Assembly: GCA_001464355.1 (NCBI GenBank)
Contig: LNEU01000016.1
Coordinates: 62,001-126,000, forward strand
Reading direction: 5' to 3'
DNA length: 64,000 nt
DNA from: Burkholderiales bacterium Ga0077544
GTDB taxonomy: Bacteria > Pseudomonadota > Gammaproteobacteria > Burkholderiales > Burkholderiaceae_D
Each line of letters opens with the position of its first letter. The first letter of the stretch is position 1. Below, piece after piece: positions 27,682-35,458 of the stretch. The notes below the pieces were generated by a model. It was given only the letters and a program-made list of their open reading frames with translations, made no database searches and had not been told where the DNA came from. Both the position numbers and the translations under genes were made by a program.

Positions 27682-27716
27682 AAAAAAAGCCGTCGCAAGT
27701 GACGGCTTTTTTATGA
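27682..27716 (-). terminator. Terminator of the small lipoprotein gene
   Basis: Stem GCCGTC / GACGGC (27689-27706) flanked by seven A and six T; works on the minus strand after the stop at 27731, possibly in both directions. Confidence 0.85.
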
Positions 27717-27730
27717 TAAAACGAATGCGA

Positions 27731-27949
27731 TTAATGACCCGACAAGGCAGCTTCGGCCGCAGCGTTTTGTTTGCGGATTTTTTCTTTTTCAGCATCTTCA
27801 GCGCTCAAAGGAGCCGCTGGTGCTGCGTCAGCCCCGGCTGGTGCAGTTTCAGTTACTGCAGGAGCGGCGTCGGTCGATGCCGATTTTTCCGAGTTGCAAG
27901 CGGTCAATGATAATGCGAGCAAAAATGCAGCGAATAATGATGTTTTCAT
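27731..27949 (-). CDS. Small Ala-rich lipoprotein, 72 residues
   Basis: Signal peptide MKTSLFAAFLLALSLTAC with lipobox LTAC, so the mature protein starts at Cys18. The mature part is rich in Ala, Pro, Glu and Lys (SAEDAEKEKIRKQNAAAEAA), with no domain recognised; such short spacers are common in Burkholderiales and have no assigned role. The ATG at 27949 is preferred to longer in-frame starts because it gives the signal peptide. Strong terminator downstream. Confidence 0.8.
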   Translation of the reverse strand: MKTSLFAAFLLALSLTACNSEKSASTDAAPAVTETAPAGADAAPAAPLSAEDAEKEKIRKQNAAAEAALSGH

Positions 27950-28117
27950 TCTTTTCCTTGTATGGATGATGGTGTGTTCAGACGATGTCGCCGAGGATGC
28001 GTGGCGGACGGCGCGGATGGAATACTCGCACCCGCCCGCTTGTGAGTGTGGCAACTATAGAGAGCGGCCACGGATCGGTAAATTGTGGAAGTCACCTACT
28101 CTTCATTCACCTTTAGA

Positions 28118-28153
28118 CATGAAAAAACCCGCGACGCGGCGGGTTTTTTCATG
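28118..28153. terminator. Bidirectional terminator
   Basis: Perfect 15-base stem CATGAAAAAACCCGC / GCGGGTTTTTTCATG (28118-28132, 28139-28153) with a six-base loop. It separates the lipoprotein gene promoter from the next minus-strand gene's 3' end. Confidence 0.9.
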
Positions 28154-28195
28154 TGTTCTGCAGTCTGTGCTGCCGGCTGCGAGTACCTGTCTGGA

Positions 28196-28414
28196 TCAAC
28201 TATTGTTCGTCACCTTGTTAGGCTGCTTGATCGGATTGTTATGCTGCGAAACATGGGCATTCTGACTGGCACGCGCGTTATCAATATCCGCATATTTTTT
28301 CTTCATCAGCTTTTCCATCTCCGTTACATCCTGTTCAAGCACCGGATTGCCAGGTGGATTGGCTTGATGATTGCTCTCATCGTTTTGATCGACTTGCTTG
28401 TGTGAATTTGGCAT
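28196..28414 (-). CDS. Small hydrophilic protein, 72 residues
   Basis: Begins MPNSHKQVDQNDESNHQANP and is rich in Asn, Gln, Asp and His with a short helical middle (VTEMEKLMKKKYADID). No signal peptide or membrane segment; likely largely disordered. The ATG at 28414 follows CTAGGAGATCACC, a clear ribosome binding site, and the gene is followed by the bidirectional terminator. No family recognised; the composition recalls small stress or desiccation-related hydrophilins, without proof. Confidence 0.7.
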   Translation of the reverse strand: MPNSHKQVDQNDESNHQANPPGNPVLEQDVTEMEKLMKKKYADIDNARASQNAHVSQHNNPIKQPNKVTNNS

Positions 28415-28643
28415 GGTGATCTCCTAGATGTTTTGTGCACTAACCTTAGCATCGATGCGTGCAGAGCAAAATAGGACTACCGGCCAATATCTTGTAGGAC
28501 TGAACGAAGCAGGATGCTCGCAATGCAACGCACGGCTCCGTATTGCGAGCTGGATCAATGACTGTGCAATCGGCTGCGCACATCTGCTGCACTTTATGCT
28601 GCGTTATCATGCTGACTTATCCCGAACCGCTAAACTATTCGCC

Positions 28644-28973
28644 ATGACGCAAACCCTGCTCGACACCAAGAAACTGGAAAATATATTGCAAGAATTTGCG
28701 GATGCGCGCAATTGGCAAAAGCATCATTCGCCCAAAAATCTTGCGATGGCTCTGACCGGCGAAGTCGGTGAACTGGTGGAAATTTTTCAGTGGCGCAGCG
28801 AAGAAGAGTCCTGGCAGGTTGCCCAGGCGCCGGAGACGGCAGAACACGTCAGGCAGGAACTGGCCGACGTCGCCTTGTATCTGATACGCCTCGCCTCGGT
28901 ATTGAACGTCGATTTGAATGCAGCGATACAGGACAAGTTGATCATGAACGCAAAGAAATATCCGCCACTGTAA
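28644..28973 (+). CDS. MazG-like nucleotide pyrophosphohydrolase
   Basis: A 109-residue all-alpha NTP pyrophosphatase of the MazG/dCTPase (RS21-C6-like) type, which hydrolyses (often non-canonical) nucleoside triphosphates to monophosphates. The metal-binding ExxE(12-28)ExxD pattern is seen in LTGEVGELVEIFQW and RQELADVALYLIRLA; the Trp of QWRS is also typical. The frame is open upstream to 28428, but the ATG at 28644 gives the usual domain boundary. It is separate from the tenA-type genes downstream by 184 bp. Confidence 0.9.
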   Translation: MTQTLLDTKKLENILQEFADARNWQKHHSPKNLAMALTGEVGELVEIFQWRSEEESWQVAQAPETAEHVRQELADVALYLIRLASVLNVDLNAAIQDKLIMNAKKYPPL

Positions 28974-29157
28974 AATTCGGACTTGAATATGTGTTGCGGC
29001 CCTTGTGTCGCATCCATTACGTTGCGTCGATTATGTTGCTCCATTGATTGGTGCAAACCCGACATACTTGGCACGAACATAATAGCCTGAGCACGCTTTA
29101 TTTTTGCAATTTTCAGTTCGCCATGCGAGCAATTCACTAGATCGATTAATCATTTCC

Positions 29158-29856
29158 ATGACCGATACCACTTTCAGCAAACGCAGCAATCCCGCCAGCA
29201 CCTTCACAGAATGGTTGCGCGAACAGAATCAGGAAAATTGGGACGCCGCCATCCATCATCGTTTCATCGATGAATTATTTGCCGGCAGCGTCGCTGACGA
29301 TGTCTTGCAACATTACCTGGTGCAAGACTATCAATTCATCGATCGCTTTGTCGCATTGCTGGGTGCAGCGATTGCCAGTGCCGATCTCTTCACGTCGCGC
29401 GTACGTTTTTCGCGTTTTGCCGCGATGATCACGAGTGACGAGAATACTTATTTCCTGCGCGCCTTCGACGAGCTGGGCGTGGCCGACCAATACCGGATCA
29501 CGCCACCGCTGACCGCACCGACTACAGCGTTCCAGGCTTTGATGACAGAGTCGGCGGAAAGCCGGATCTATCCGTTATGCCTGTCGGTGCTGGTGGTTGC
29601 CGAATGGCTTTATTTGAGCTGGGCTGATCGCCCTGATGCGAAATTGCCGGAGCGCTTCATCCATGCAGAGTGGATTACGCTGCATAACAATCCTGCGTTT
29701 GCCGAATTCATCGGCTGGTTGCGCGCCGAACTGGATCGCACCGGTCCATTACTGAATGAACAGGATCAGGCGCGTTGCGCCGATATGTTCGGCCGTGCCG
29801 TGGCACTGGAACGCGCATTCTTCGATCACGTCTACACACCACTTCAATATTCTTGA
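29158..29856 (+). CDS. TenA-family protein lacking the catalytic Cys
   Basis: A 232-residue helical TenA/thiaminase-II-like protein. Compared with the canonical homologue 58 bp downstream, the substrate Asp (YLVQDYQF, Asp57) and the C-terminal Glu (ALERAFFDHVY, Glu219) are kept, but the PCFWIYAE segment that carries the catalytic Cys is VVAEWLYLSW here, so the Cys is replaced and a Glu stands next to it. It therefore resembles the TenA_E-type subgroup, some of which act on other pyrimidine breakdown products. Salvage of thiamine precursors is the likely context. Start ATG at 29158. Confidence 0.85.
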   Translation: MTDTTFSKRSNPASTFTEWLREQNQENWDAAIHHRFIDELFAGSVADDVLQHYLVQDYQFIDRFVALLGAAIASADLFTSRVRFSRFAAMITSDENTYFLRAFDELGVADQYRITPPLTAPTTAFQALMTESAESRIYPLCLSVLVVAEWLYLSWADRPDAKLPERFIHAEWITLHNNPAFAEFIGWLRAELDRTGPLLNEQDQARCADMFGRAVALERAFFDHVYTPLQYS

Positions 29857-29914
29857 ATCGTTGCCTGCTTGCGCTTATTAAGCGGGCAGACTGAAATTTT
29901 TATTAAGGAAACCC

Positions 29915-30577
29915 ATGTCTTTTACCGCTGACATCTGGCAAGAAACCTCGCCGCTGTTTGACACCATACGCACCATGCCCTTCAATCAGGAACTGGCTGA
30001 TGGCACATTGAGTCAGGAGCGTTTTCGTCATTACATGATTCAGGATGCGCATTATCTGATCGCTTTCGGCCGTGCCCTGGCAGTTGCTGCGGCAAAGGCA
30101 GACAACACCGACGAGATCGTGCAGTTCGCCAATGCTGCGCATACTGCAATCATTGTCGAGCGCAGCCTGCATGCGGATTTCATGGAGCAATTCAATGTCA
30201 GTCCGGCTACCTTTGCCGCGACCCCGCTGTCGCCCGCTACTCATCATTACAGCAGCTATCTGATTGCAACGGCCTGGAGTGCGTCTTATCCGGTTGCATT
30301 GGCGGCATTGCTGCCCTGCTTCTGGATTTATGCAGAGATCGGCAGCGACATCCTGAAGCGCGCCGCGAAAAACAATCCATACGACTCATGGATCAGCACG
30401 TATGCAGGCGAAGAATTTCACGCGGCGGTACGCGGCGTCATCGCCACCGTTGATCGTGTCGCGTCAGTTGCCAGCGAAGAAACACGTCGTGACATGCGCA
30501 TTGCTTACACACATGCGGCGAAACTGGAGTGGATGTTCTGGGATTCTGCATACCGGCTGGAGCAATGGCCGCTCTGA
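29915..30577 (+). CDS. tenA: Thiaminase II / aminopyrimidine aminohydrolase (TenA)
   Basis: A 220-residue cytosolic enzyme that hydrolyses aminopyrimidines such as aminomethyl-HMP to HMP for thiamine salvage. The catalytic residues fall at the same positions as in Bacillus subtilis TenA: Asp44 (MIQDAHYL), Cys135 (LPCFWIYAEIG) and Glu205 (AAKLEWMFWD). It follows a paralogue lacking the Cys, in the same direction, with GAAACCC-type weak spacing but an AAGGAAACCC ribosome binding site before the ATG. A terminator follows at 30613. Confidence 0.93.
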   Translation: MSFTADIWQETSPLFDTIRTMPFNQELADGTLSQERFRHYMIQDAHYLIAFGRALAVAAAKADNTDEIVQFANAAHTAIIVERSLHADFMEQFNVSPATFAATPLSPATHHYSSYLIATAWSASYPVALAALLPCFWIYAEIGSDILKRAAKNNPYDSWISTYAGEEFHAAVRGVIATVDRVASVASEETRRDMRIAYTHAAKLEWMFWDSAYRLEQWPL

Positions 30578-30612
30578 TCAAACTGCACTAAACAATCTGG
30601 CACGCCTATTAT

Positions 30613-30648
30613 CAGGCCCGCTCACATTTTGATACGGGCCTGTTTTTT
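30613..30648 (+). terminator. Terminator of tenA
   Basis: Stem CAGGCCCG (30613-30620) with CGGGCCTG (30635-30642), followed by six T. Confidence 0.9.
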
Positions 30649-30768
30649 ATCTACCGCGGAGAGAGTCAATTGCTTATGATGTAATGAGGTGCGGCATGTC
30701 GCCGGCCGCAAGCATGCGGCTGCCATTTCTTGCATCGCCTCACTTTTACCACGACACAGGAGTGCACT

Positions 30769-30975
30769 ATGGACGAAGAAAGCTTCAATCTCAGCATGCG
30801 AAAATTTTTGAAGATGGTCGGTGTCAGTTCTCAAAATGCCATCGAGAAAGCAGTTGAAAAAGCGATTGCAGAAGGCCGCATCAGCGGTACCGAATCTTTT
30901 CCGGCGAAAGTCACACTGGAGATAGAAGGCGTCAAATTGCACATTACTTTTGACGGAGAAATTCGTTTGCAGTAA
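30769..30975 (+). CDS. DUF6494-like small protein, 68 residues
   Basis: Begins MDEESFNLSMRKFLKMVGVS and ends TFDGEIRLQ. The pattern of an N-terminal helix with FLK.VGV.SQ, an amphipathic KAVEKAIAEG helix and a C-terminal FDGEI strand fits the DUF6494 family of short proteobacterial proteins of unknown function, as I remember it. The ATG at 30769 follows ACAGGAGTGCACT, a good ribosome binding site, and the gene has its own strong terminator about 80 bp downstream. No functional partner nearby. Confidence 0.75.
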   Translation: MDEESFNLSMRKFLKMVGVSSQNAIEKAVEKAIAEGRISGTESFPAKVTLEIEGVKLHITFDGEIRLQ

Positions 30976-31058
30976 GCCGATCAGCTTCATGTTTGTCGCG
31001 CCACGGCATACAAAACTGCAACTGATCTGCAAGCTATCTGCAATGCATGGCCCCACCT

Positions 31059-31090
31059 ATCAGATGCACACAATGTGCATCTGATTTTTT
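31059..31090 (+). terminator. Strong terminator after the DUF6494-like gene
   Basis: Twelve-base perfect stem ATCAGATGCACA / TGTGCATCTGAT with a three-base loop, then TTTTT. Confidence 0.93.
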
Positions 31091-31292
31091 ATCACCTGTT
31101 CAAGCGCACTATTTCAGTCTTGCCACTGTTATGTGAATGAGCGCACAGAAGGTCATCCAGGGAACGCTTATTCTGTCATTCCTTCATTCCACTGAAGGAA
31201 TCACGTAACAGCGAATACGCTTTCCTCGCTGGAAAGACAGACCTGAAAAAGCGATTCCACTGGGATATCACCGCAGACATACGGAGGTTGAA

Positions 31293-31370
31293 ATGGGCAG
31301 CAACTACTATATCGGCTGGCTGGTTAGCGCTTCCGTACTGGCCGTTTTATTCTTGTACCTGGGTTTTTAA
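31293..31370 (+). CDS. 25-residue membrane peptide
   Basis: A tiny open frame encoding MGSNYYIGWL followed by VSASVLAVLFLYLGF, that is a short polar N-terminus and one transmembrane helix. An ACGGAGGTTGAA ribosome binding site immediately precedes the ATG. Small single-helix proteins of this size are known in bacteria, often as regulators of membrane complexes. The same frame continues past the TAA for another 38 codons (separate entry), so this could also be the truncated first part of a longer small protein. A hairpin (ATTCCTTCA/TGAAGGAAT, 31178-31201) lies upstream. Confidence 0.55.
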   Translation: MGSNYYIGWLVSASVLAVLFLYLGF

Positions 31371-31487
31371 GAACCGGAGCAGCTGGCGCCCGAATTGAAC
31401 AAAGCGCGAAGGATGTTGCCCGCGGCCGCATCCGACAAGTTCAGTTGCAGCGCGCTGTTGCTGGATGCGTACACGCGCTTCAAATAA
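31371..31487 (+). pseudogene. In-frame continuation of the membrane peptide after its stop
   Basis: After the TAA at 31368-31370 the same frame stays open for 38 codons (EPEQLAPELNKARRM..., ending LLLDAYTRFK) and stops one base before a strong hairpin. A helix then a tail up to a hairpin looks like one original 64-codon gene split by a nonsense change, though chance cannot be excluded over so few codons. Confidence 0.35.
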
Positions 31488-31488
31488 A

Positions 31489-31521
31489 AGCGGCAGGCCT
31501 GTTAGCTACAGGCCTGCCGCT
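31489..31521 (-). terminator. Hairpin terminator facing the minus strand
   Basis: Thirteen-base stem AGCGGCAGGCCTG / CAGGCCTGCCGCT with a seven-base loop; on the minus strand it is followed by TTTTATTTG, so it ends the gene at 31572-31742. It may also limit rightward transcription. Confidence 0.8.
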
Positions 31522-31571
31522 CATCATAAATCTAAAATTCTGCGCGCGGACTTAACCGGACGCACCCACGT

Positions 31572-31742
31572 TTACCACTTGTATGGTGGAATCGCCATCG
31601 TTACCAGCGCATTCAACTGCGTCTCGCTGACAAGCTTTTCGGCATGGGTTTCAGCCGACACAGCGGCCGGATTGAACACAATAAACAGTCCGCCAGCTAC
31701 GGTGACGGCACATATGAATAATGAGATGAAATGGCGTTTCAT
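31572..31742 (-). CDS. Small secreted or membrane protein, 56 residues
   Basis: Begins MKRHFISLFICAVTVAGGLF and continues IVFNPAAVSAETHAEKLVSE to end MAIPPYKW. The first 30 residues form a signal peptide with an AVSA cleavage site, or a membrane anchor, followed by a short polar mature part of about 26 residues. GAGAGCGATATC precedes the ATG, and the strong hairpin at 31489 serves as terminator. No family recognised. Too short for usual gene-calling cut-offs. Confidence 0.6.
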   Translation of the reverse strand: MKRHFISLFICAVTVAGGLFIVFNPAAVSAETHAEKLVSETQLNALVTMAIPPYKW

Positions 31743-31787
31743 GATATCGCTCTCGATTCTAAAATAAAGATCATTTCCACGAAATGA

Positions 31788-32207
31788 TCAGATAACTGCT
31801 TCGTTGGGCACGTCTGACACTGTAATCTGCGGGCCGAATGGCAATACATTTCCATTCTCTGCTGCGGATTTCCCCAACCCCTTGTCATGCATGGCGTACG
31901 TTCTCGAAGCCAGCCATGGGTTACGCCGCACTCGCGCTCTTGAGTTTTCTGCACCCAACTCGGATACAAACTCTGGCGTAAATATGCGTGATTCTGTTTT
32001 TTTGTACCCGTTGATGCCCTTGCATGCTGCTTCGCCAAGATATTTCAAGGCTTTGTAGCGTTTGCGTCGCAATAGGCTCTCAACTGGATCAGCATGCCGA
32101 TCCGCAATCTCGGTACATGCCTTGATATAGCCCGGCCATTCGACTGCTGCCCTTTTCTTGAGGACAGAGGCAGCATCGAATAAAGTTGTTTGAAGAATAG
32201 ACATCAT
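31788..32207 (-). CDS. Hypothetical basic protein, 139 residues
   Basis: No family recognised. It is rich in Lys, Arg and Ala, with a helical N-terminal half (ASVLKKRAAVEWPGYIKACTEI, RRKRYKALKYLGEAACKG) and a loop-rich C-terminus ending DVPNEAVI. Tandem ATGs at 32207 and 32204 follow CACGAGGTGC, an acceptable ribosome binding site. No membrane segment. It stands alone, with the neighbouring 56-residue gene 46 bp downstream in the same direction. Confidence 0.6.
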   Translation of the reverse strand: MMSILQTTLFDAASVLKKRAAVEWPGYIKACTEIADRHADPVESLLRRKRYKALKYLGEAACKGINGYKKTESRIFTPEFVSELGAENSRARVRRNPWLASRTYAMHDKGLGKSAAENGNVLPFGPQITVSDVPNEAVI

Positions 32208-32551
32208 GCACCTCGTGATTGATTTTTCGTTCTAATCGTTTGGTCGTATTCAGATTGTCGGCATCGTGATTTTCAGCCCCCGCCTTTTACTCATCTAAAT
32301 ATGAGAAGGTCTGTCGCGGCATGGGAAGGATCGTATCCGCATGACGGATTCAACAATATAGGACAGCGGCGCAACTTCTTGTAGGAAAAGAGGAAGTTTG
32401 TGATCTATATCAAAACCGCCAGTGACCGCATTCATAACGCGCCTATTTGGTGCGCAAATCAGCCATGACCAAATGGTATACAAGCTGGTACACATCTACT
32501 TTCGCGATTTGTTGTACTCTTACTTGCTCCGCATTAATTTTGAATTCCCCC
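32208..32551. other. Divergent intergenic region
   Basis: Between a leftward hypothetical gene and a rightward MFS gene. No further gene or strong repeat is visible; the MFS frame is open upstream to 32447 but lacks a better start. It presumably holds both promoters. Confidence 0.4.
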
Positions 32552-33772
32552 ATGTCCGCCACCGAAACTGCCGAGCCATCAGCATCACCGATTCCGCCCC
32601 TTGCCATCCCCGCCTTATCGCTTGCTGCTTTTGGCAGCGCAATTTCGTTACGGGTAACAGATCCGCTCTTGCCCAGACTTGCATCGGAATTTGGCATGTC
32701 ACTGGGAAATGTTTCTTATGTGATTACCGTTTTTTCGATTGCTTACGGTTTCTCCCAGCTATTTTTTGGTCCGGTCGGCGACCGCTTCGGTAAATATCTG
32801 GTGATTGCCTGGGCTTGTCTGGCGTGCGCCTTCACCGCACTCTTATGCGCACTCGCTCCCAATTACCCGTTGCTCATCGTTGCACGCCTGATGGCTGGCG
32901 CCACTGCGGCCGCCATTATTCCTTTATCTATGGCCTGGATAGGCGATGTGGTGCCATACGGCGAGCGGCAACCAGTATTGGCGCAGTTTCTGATCGGTCA
33001 GATTGTCGGTATTTCTGCCGGCGTCCTGTTGGGCGGGCTGGCCGCCGATTACTTCAGCTGGCGCGTACCCTTCTTCGGCATTGCCTTTTATTTTGTTTTC
33101 GTCAGCCTGACGCTGTTTGTCTACAACCGAAAACTACCTTCTTACGCGGTGACTACGCACAAAGTTGCAGGCTCCGCCTTGCAGCGCATGATCAATGAGT
33201 TTGGCCAGGTCTTGGCCAAACCGTGGGCGCGCATCGTATTGATCACGGTGTTTCTGGAAGGTGCATTCTTATATGGCGCATTTGCCTTCATCGCCTCGCA
33301 TTTGCATCGTGTCCATCATCTGTCGCTGACCAATGCTGCGGCGCTGGTTATGTTGTATGGATTGGGCGGCTTTCTGTATGCGACCACGTCACGCCGGCTG
33401 GTGCGCAGCCTCGGCGAAAAAGGATTGTCACGCTGGGGCGGCATTATCGTCGCCGCCGCTTATCTGACCATAGGCCTTGCGCCCGATTGGTACTGGGCGA
33501 TTCCCGCATGTTTCGCCGCCGGGCTAGGCTTCTACATGCTGCATAACACCCTGCAAATGAATGCAACGCAAATGGCACCGGAACGACGTGGTGCAGCTGT
33601 CTCCACCTTTGCCGCCTGCTTCTTCCTGGGCCAATCAGCCGGGGTCGGTTTGGCGGGACTTGCGGTAGAACAATTTGGCACCGGCGCTGTCATTTGCATC
33701 GGAGCCATCGGCGTGGTGCTGACAGGACTTAGTTTCAGTCATTTAAAGCAGGCATCCGAACAATCTGGGTAG
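32552..33772 (+). CDS. MFS transporter (DHA1-type)
   Basis: A 406-residue inner-membrane transporter with about 12 hydrophobic segments. Family signatures: the loop 2-3 motif GPVGDRFGKYLVI (G...DR.G), RLMAGATAAAIIPLSMAWIGDVVP in helices 4-5, and the motif C-like GQIVGISAGVLLGGLAADYFSWR of drug/metabolite:H+ antiporters. The substrate cannot be predicted. ATG at 32552 is chosen because the N-terminal 20 residues (AEPSASPIPPL) then lead straight into the first helix. Single gene, followed by uspA 92 bp later. Confidence 0.9.
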   Translation: MSATETAEPSASPIPPLAIPALSLAAFGSAISLRVTDPLLPRLASEFGMSLGNVSYVITVFSIAYGFSQLFFGPVGDRFGKYLVIAWACLACAFTALLCALAPNYPLLIVARLMAGATAAAIIPLSMAWIGDVVPYGERQPVLAQFLIGQIVGISAGVLLGGLAADYFSWRVPFFGIAFYFVFVSLTLFVYNRKLPSYAVTTHKVAGSALQRMINEFGQVLAKPWARIVLITVFLEGAFLYGAFAFIASHLHRVHHLSLTNAAALVMLYGLGGFLYATTSRRLVRSLGEKGLSRWGGIIVAAAYLTIGLAPDWYWAIPACFAAGLGFYMLHNTLQMNATQMAPERRGAAVSTFAACFFLGQSAGVGLAGLAVEQFGTGAVICIGAIGVVLTGLSFSHLKQASEQSG

Positions 33773-33864
33773 ATCGCGGCTTTCCATCAACACCCCAGCC
33801 TGCCTTGCTCGATCCGCTGTTAGCGATATACTGATAATGCACCTATCGCTCATCAGGAGGCCTT

Positions 33865-34326
33865 ATGTATCGCAAGATTCTGATCGCTTACAACGGCACA
33901 TTGGAAAGTCGTGCCGCGTTGCAGGAATGTATACGGCTGGCTCCTGGCCCCTCTGCAGAAATCCATTTGCTGGCAGTCGTCAATCCGCCGCCATCGGTCG
34001 TCATTGGCGAATATGCGATGGTATCCATGCAGGGCATCGAAGAAGAAATTCTCGCTGAGAAGAAAAAGATGGAGCACGAGGTAAGCGCTGGCCAGGCCTA
34101 CCTGCGCGAAGCCGGCTTACAGGTACAAACCCATATTGAAGTTGGTGAACCGGTACCCACCATCGCCGAACTGGTAGACAAACTGGGGGTGGAATTACTC
34201 ATCGTTGGCCATTCACGCCATCAATCGTTGGCCATGCGCTGGTGGCGCGGCGCTACCGATGCCTTGCTGGTCGAAAAAATTCGCTGCAGCCTGCTGGTGG
34301 CAATGGATCCAAAACATGATGGATGA
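33865..34326 (+). CDS. Universal stress protein, UspA family
   Basis: A 153-residue cytosolic Usp-domain protein: N-terminal strand KILIAYNGTLESRAAL, and the C-terminal nucleotide-binding region VGHSRHQSLAMRWWRGATDALL. The usual GxxG...G(S/T) pattern is altered: the second Gly is Arg (GHSR) and the last position is Gly-Ala-Thr, so ATP binding is uncertain. An insertion of about 20 residues (MVSMQGIEEEILAEKKKM) is helical. The ATG follows CAGGAGGCCTT, an excellent ribosome binding site. Role: stress survival in general; no specific partner nearby. Confidence 0.92.
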   Translation: MYRKILIAYNGTLESRAALQECIRLAPGPSAEIHLLAVVNPPPSVVIGEYAMVSMQGIEEEILAEKKKMEHEVSAGQAYLREAGLQVQTHIEVGEPVPTIAELVDKLGVELLIVGHSRHQSLAMRWWRGATDALLVEKIRCSLLVAMDPKHDG

Positions 34327-34526
34327 ACATGCGAGGATCAACTTTGGAATCAACTTGAAAAGCAAGATGAAAAACAAGATGAGGTTCACTTTGAGATTCA
34401 AACTATCGGCTGCAACGATGTTGTCACCCGATTAATGACCTGTAAAACGATACAGATTGTTACGAATTTTCAGTAGTCGAAGATGATGATTAGGCGTTAA
34501 ATGTCATTATCCATATTGAGATTTCC

Positions 34527-34892
34527 ATGAAAAAAATTATTGCACTTTGCGGTTTGGCAAGCGTCCTGACACTGGCAGCAACGTCGGCAATGGCTGGCGG
34601 CGTGAACTGGTCCGTCAATGTGGGCGTGGGTGGCTATTATCCGCCACCACCGGTCTATTATTCGCCACCACCGCTCTACAACAACTATTCCAATTACTAC
34701 GCGCCACCGATTATTTACGGTAGCCAGGTTCCCGTTTACAGTCCGCCACCGCCCGTCGTATATGCACCTGCACCGATCGTTGTTTATGGTTACAGGGATA
34801 GGCATTATCGCGGCCCACGCCATGACAACTACTACCATCATCGCGATGGTTATCATCGCGGAGCGCGTGATTACCGCGATTACCGTCGCTGA
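34527..34892 (+). CDS. Secreted Pro/Tyr/His-rich protein, 121 residues
   Basis: Signal peptide with cleavage near SAMA-GG, then a low-complexity mature chain: YYPPPPVYYSPPPLYNN, further PP/YY repeats, and a C-terminal stretch rich in His, Arg and Tyr (YHHRDGYHRGARDYRDYRR). Likely an extended, possibly metal-binding envelope protein; no family function is known. It is the first of three small Tyr-rich exported proteins in 1.4 kb, facing the second across a shared terminator. Confidence 0.75.
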   Translation: MKKIIALCGLASVLTLAATSAMAGGVNWSVNVGVGGYYPPPPVYYSPPPLYNNYSNYYAPPIIYGSQVPVYSPPPPVVYAPAPIVVYGYRDRHYRGPRHDNYYHHRDGYHRGARDYRDYRR

Positions 34893-34910
34893 TTTTTATC
34901 TGTCGCATAT

Positions 34911-34943
34911 AAAAATGGCTAGTCGCATCGACTAGCCATTTTT
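34911..34943. terminator. Bidirectional terminator
   Basis: Perfect 15-base stem AAAAATGGCTAGTCG / CGACTAGCCATTTTT with loop CAT, between convergent small genes. Confidence 0.93.
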
Positions 34944-34982
34944 ATTTTGTACGCTCGTTTCCATACTGTATGGAGTGAGTAA

Positions 34983-35237
34983 TTACCTGTGACCACGATG
35001 ACCACCGCCACGGTAGTGACGCGGACCGTGATGGCCACGATGCGAACGATATTGAAATCCAAAATTCACCACGGGCGCAACATATACCGGTGGCGCTGCA
35101 TATACTGCCGGACCGCCATATACAGGTTGATCGTAATAGCCGGAGTTATACGGCACGACCGCACAGCCACTCAAGGCAGCCAATCCTGCCAGCGAAAAAA
35201 GCATGCGCTTCGCCACACGTGTGTTGATTATTTTCAT
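34983..35237 (-). CDS. Small Tyr/Gly/His-rich lipoprotein, 84 residues
   Basis: Begins MKIINTRVAKRMLFSLAGLA with lipobox LSGC, so a lipid-anchored mature protein of about 60 residues. The mature part has YDQPVYGGPAVYAAPPVYV repeats and ends in a Gly/His/Arg-rich tail (SHRGHHGPRHYRGGGHRGHR), similar in style to its two neighbours. The ATG at 35237 gives the proper lipoprotein signal; longer in-frame starts do not. AAAGGCTGTTTCG precedes it. Function unknown; the His-rich tail could bind metal. Confidence 0.78.
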   Translation of the reverse strand: MKIINTRVAKRMLFSLAGLAALSGCAVVPYNSGYYDQPVYGGPAVYAAPPVYVAPVVNFGFQYRSHRGHHGPRHYRGGGHRGHR

Positions 35238-35458
35238 CGAAACAGCCTTTCTTCCAACAAAGTTGAAGCAGAAAAAATGCATAGCCTGCATCGATTTTGG
35301 CTGATGCTGATCTTGCTTTTCCCTGCCATCCACTTCAAAAATGCGCTGTAACGTTTATCGCCCTAACAATGCTTTTGCTTGTTACGCCGGCATCGCATTG
35401 ATGCCAGCGTCCTCCCAAGCCTGACGTTTTTTACGCTTGCTTTCAGTCTATAAAACTC

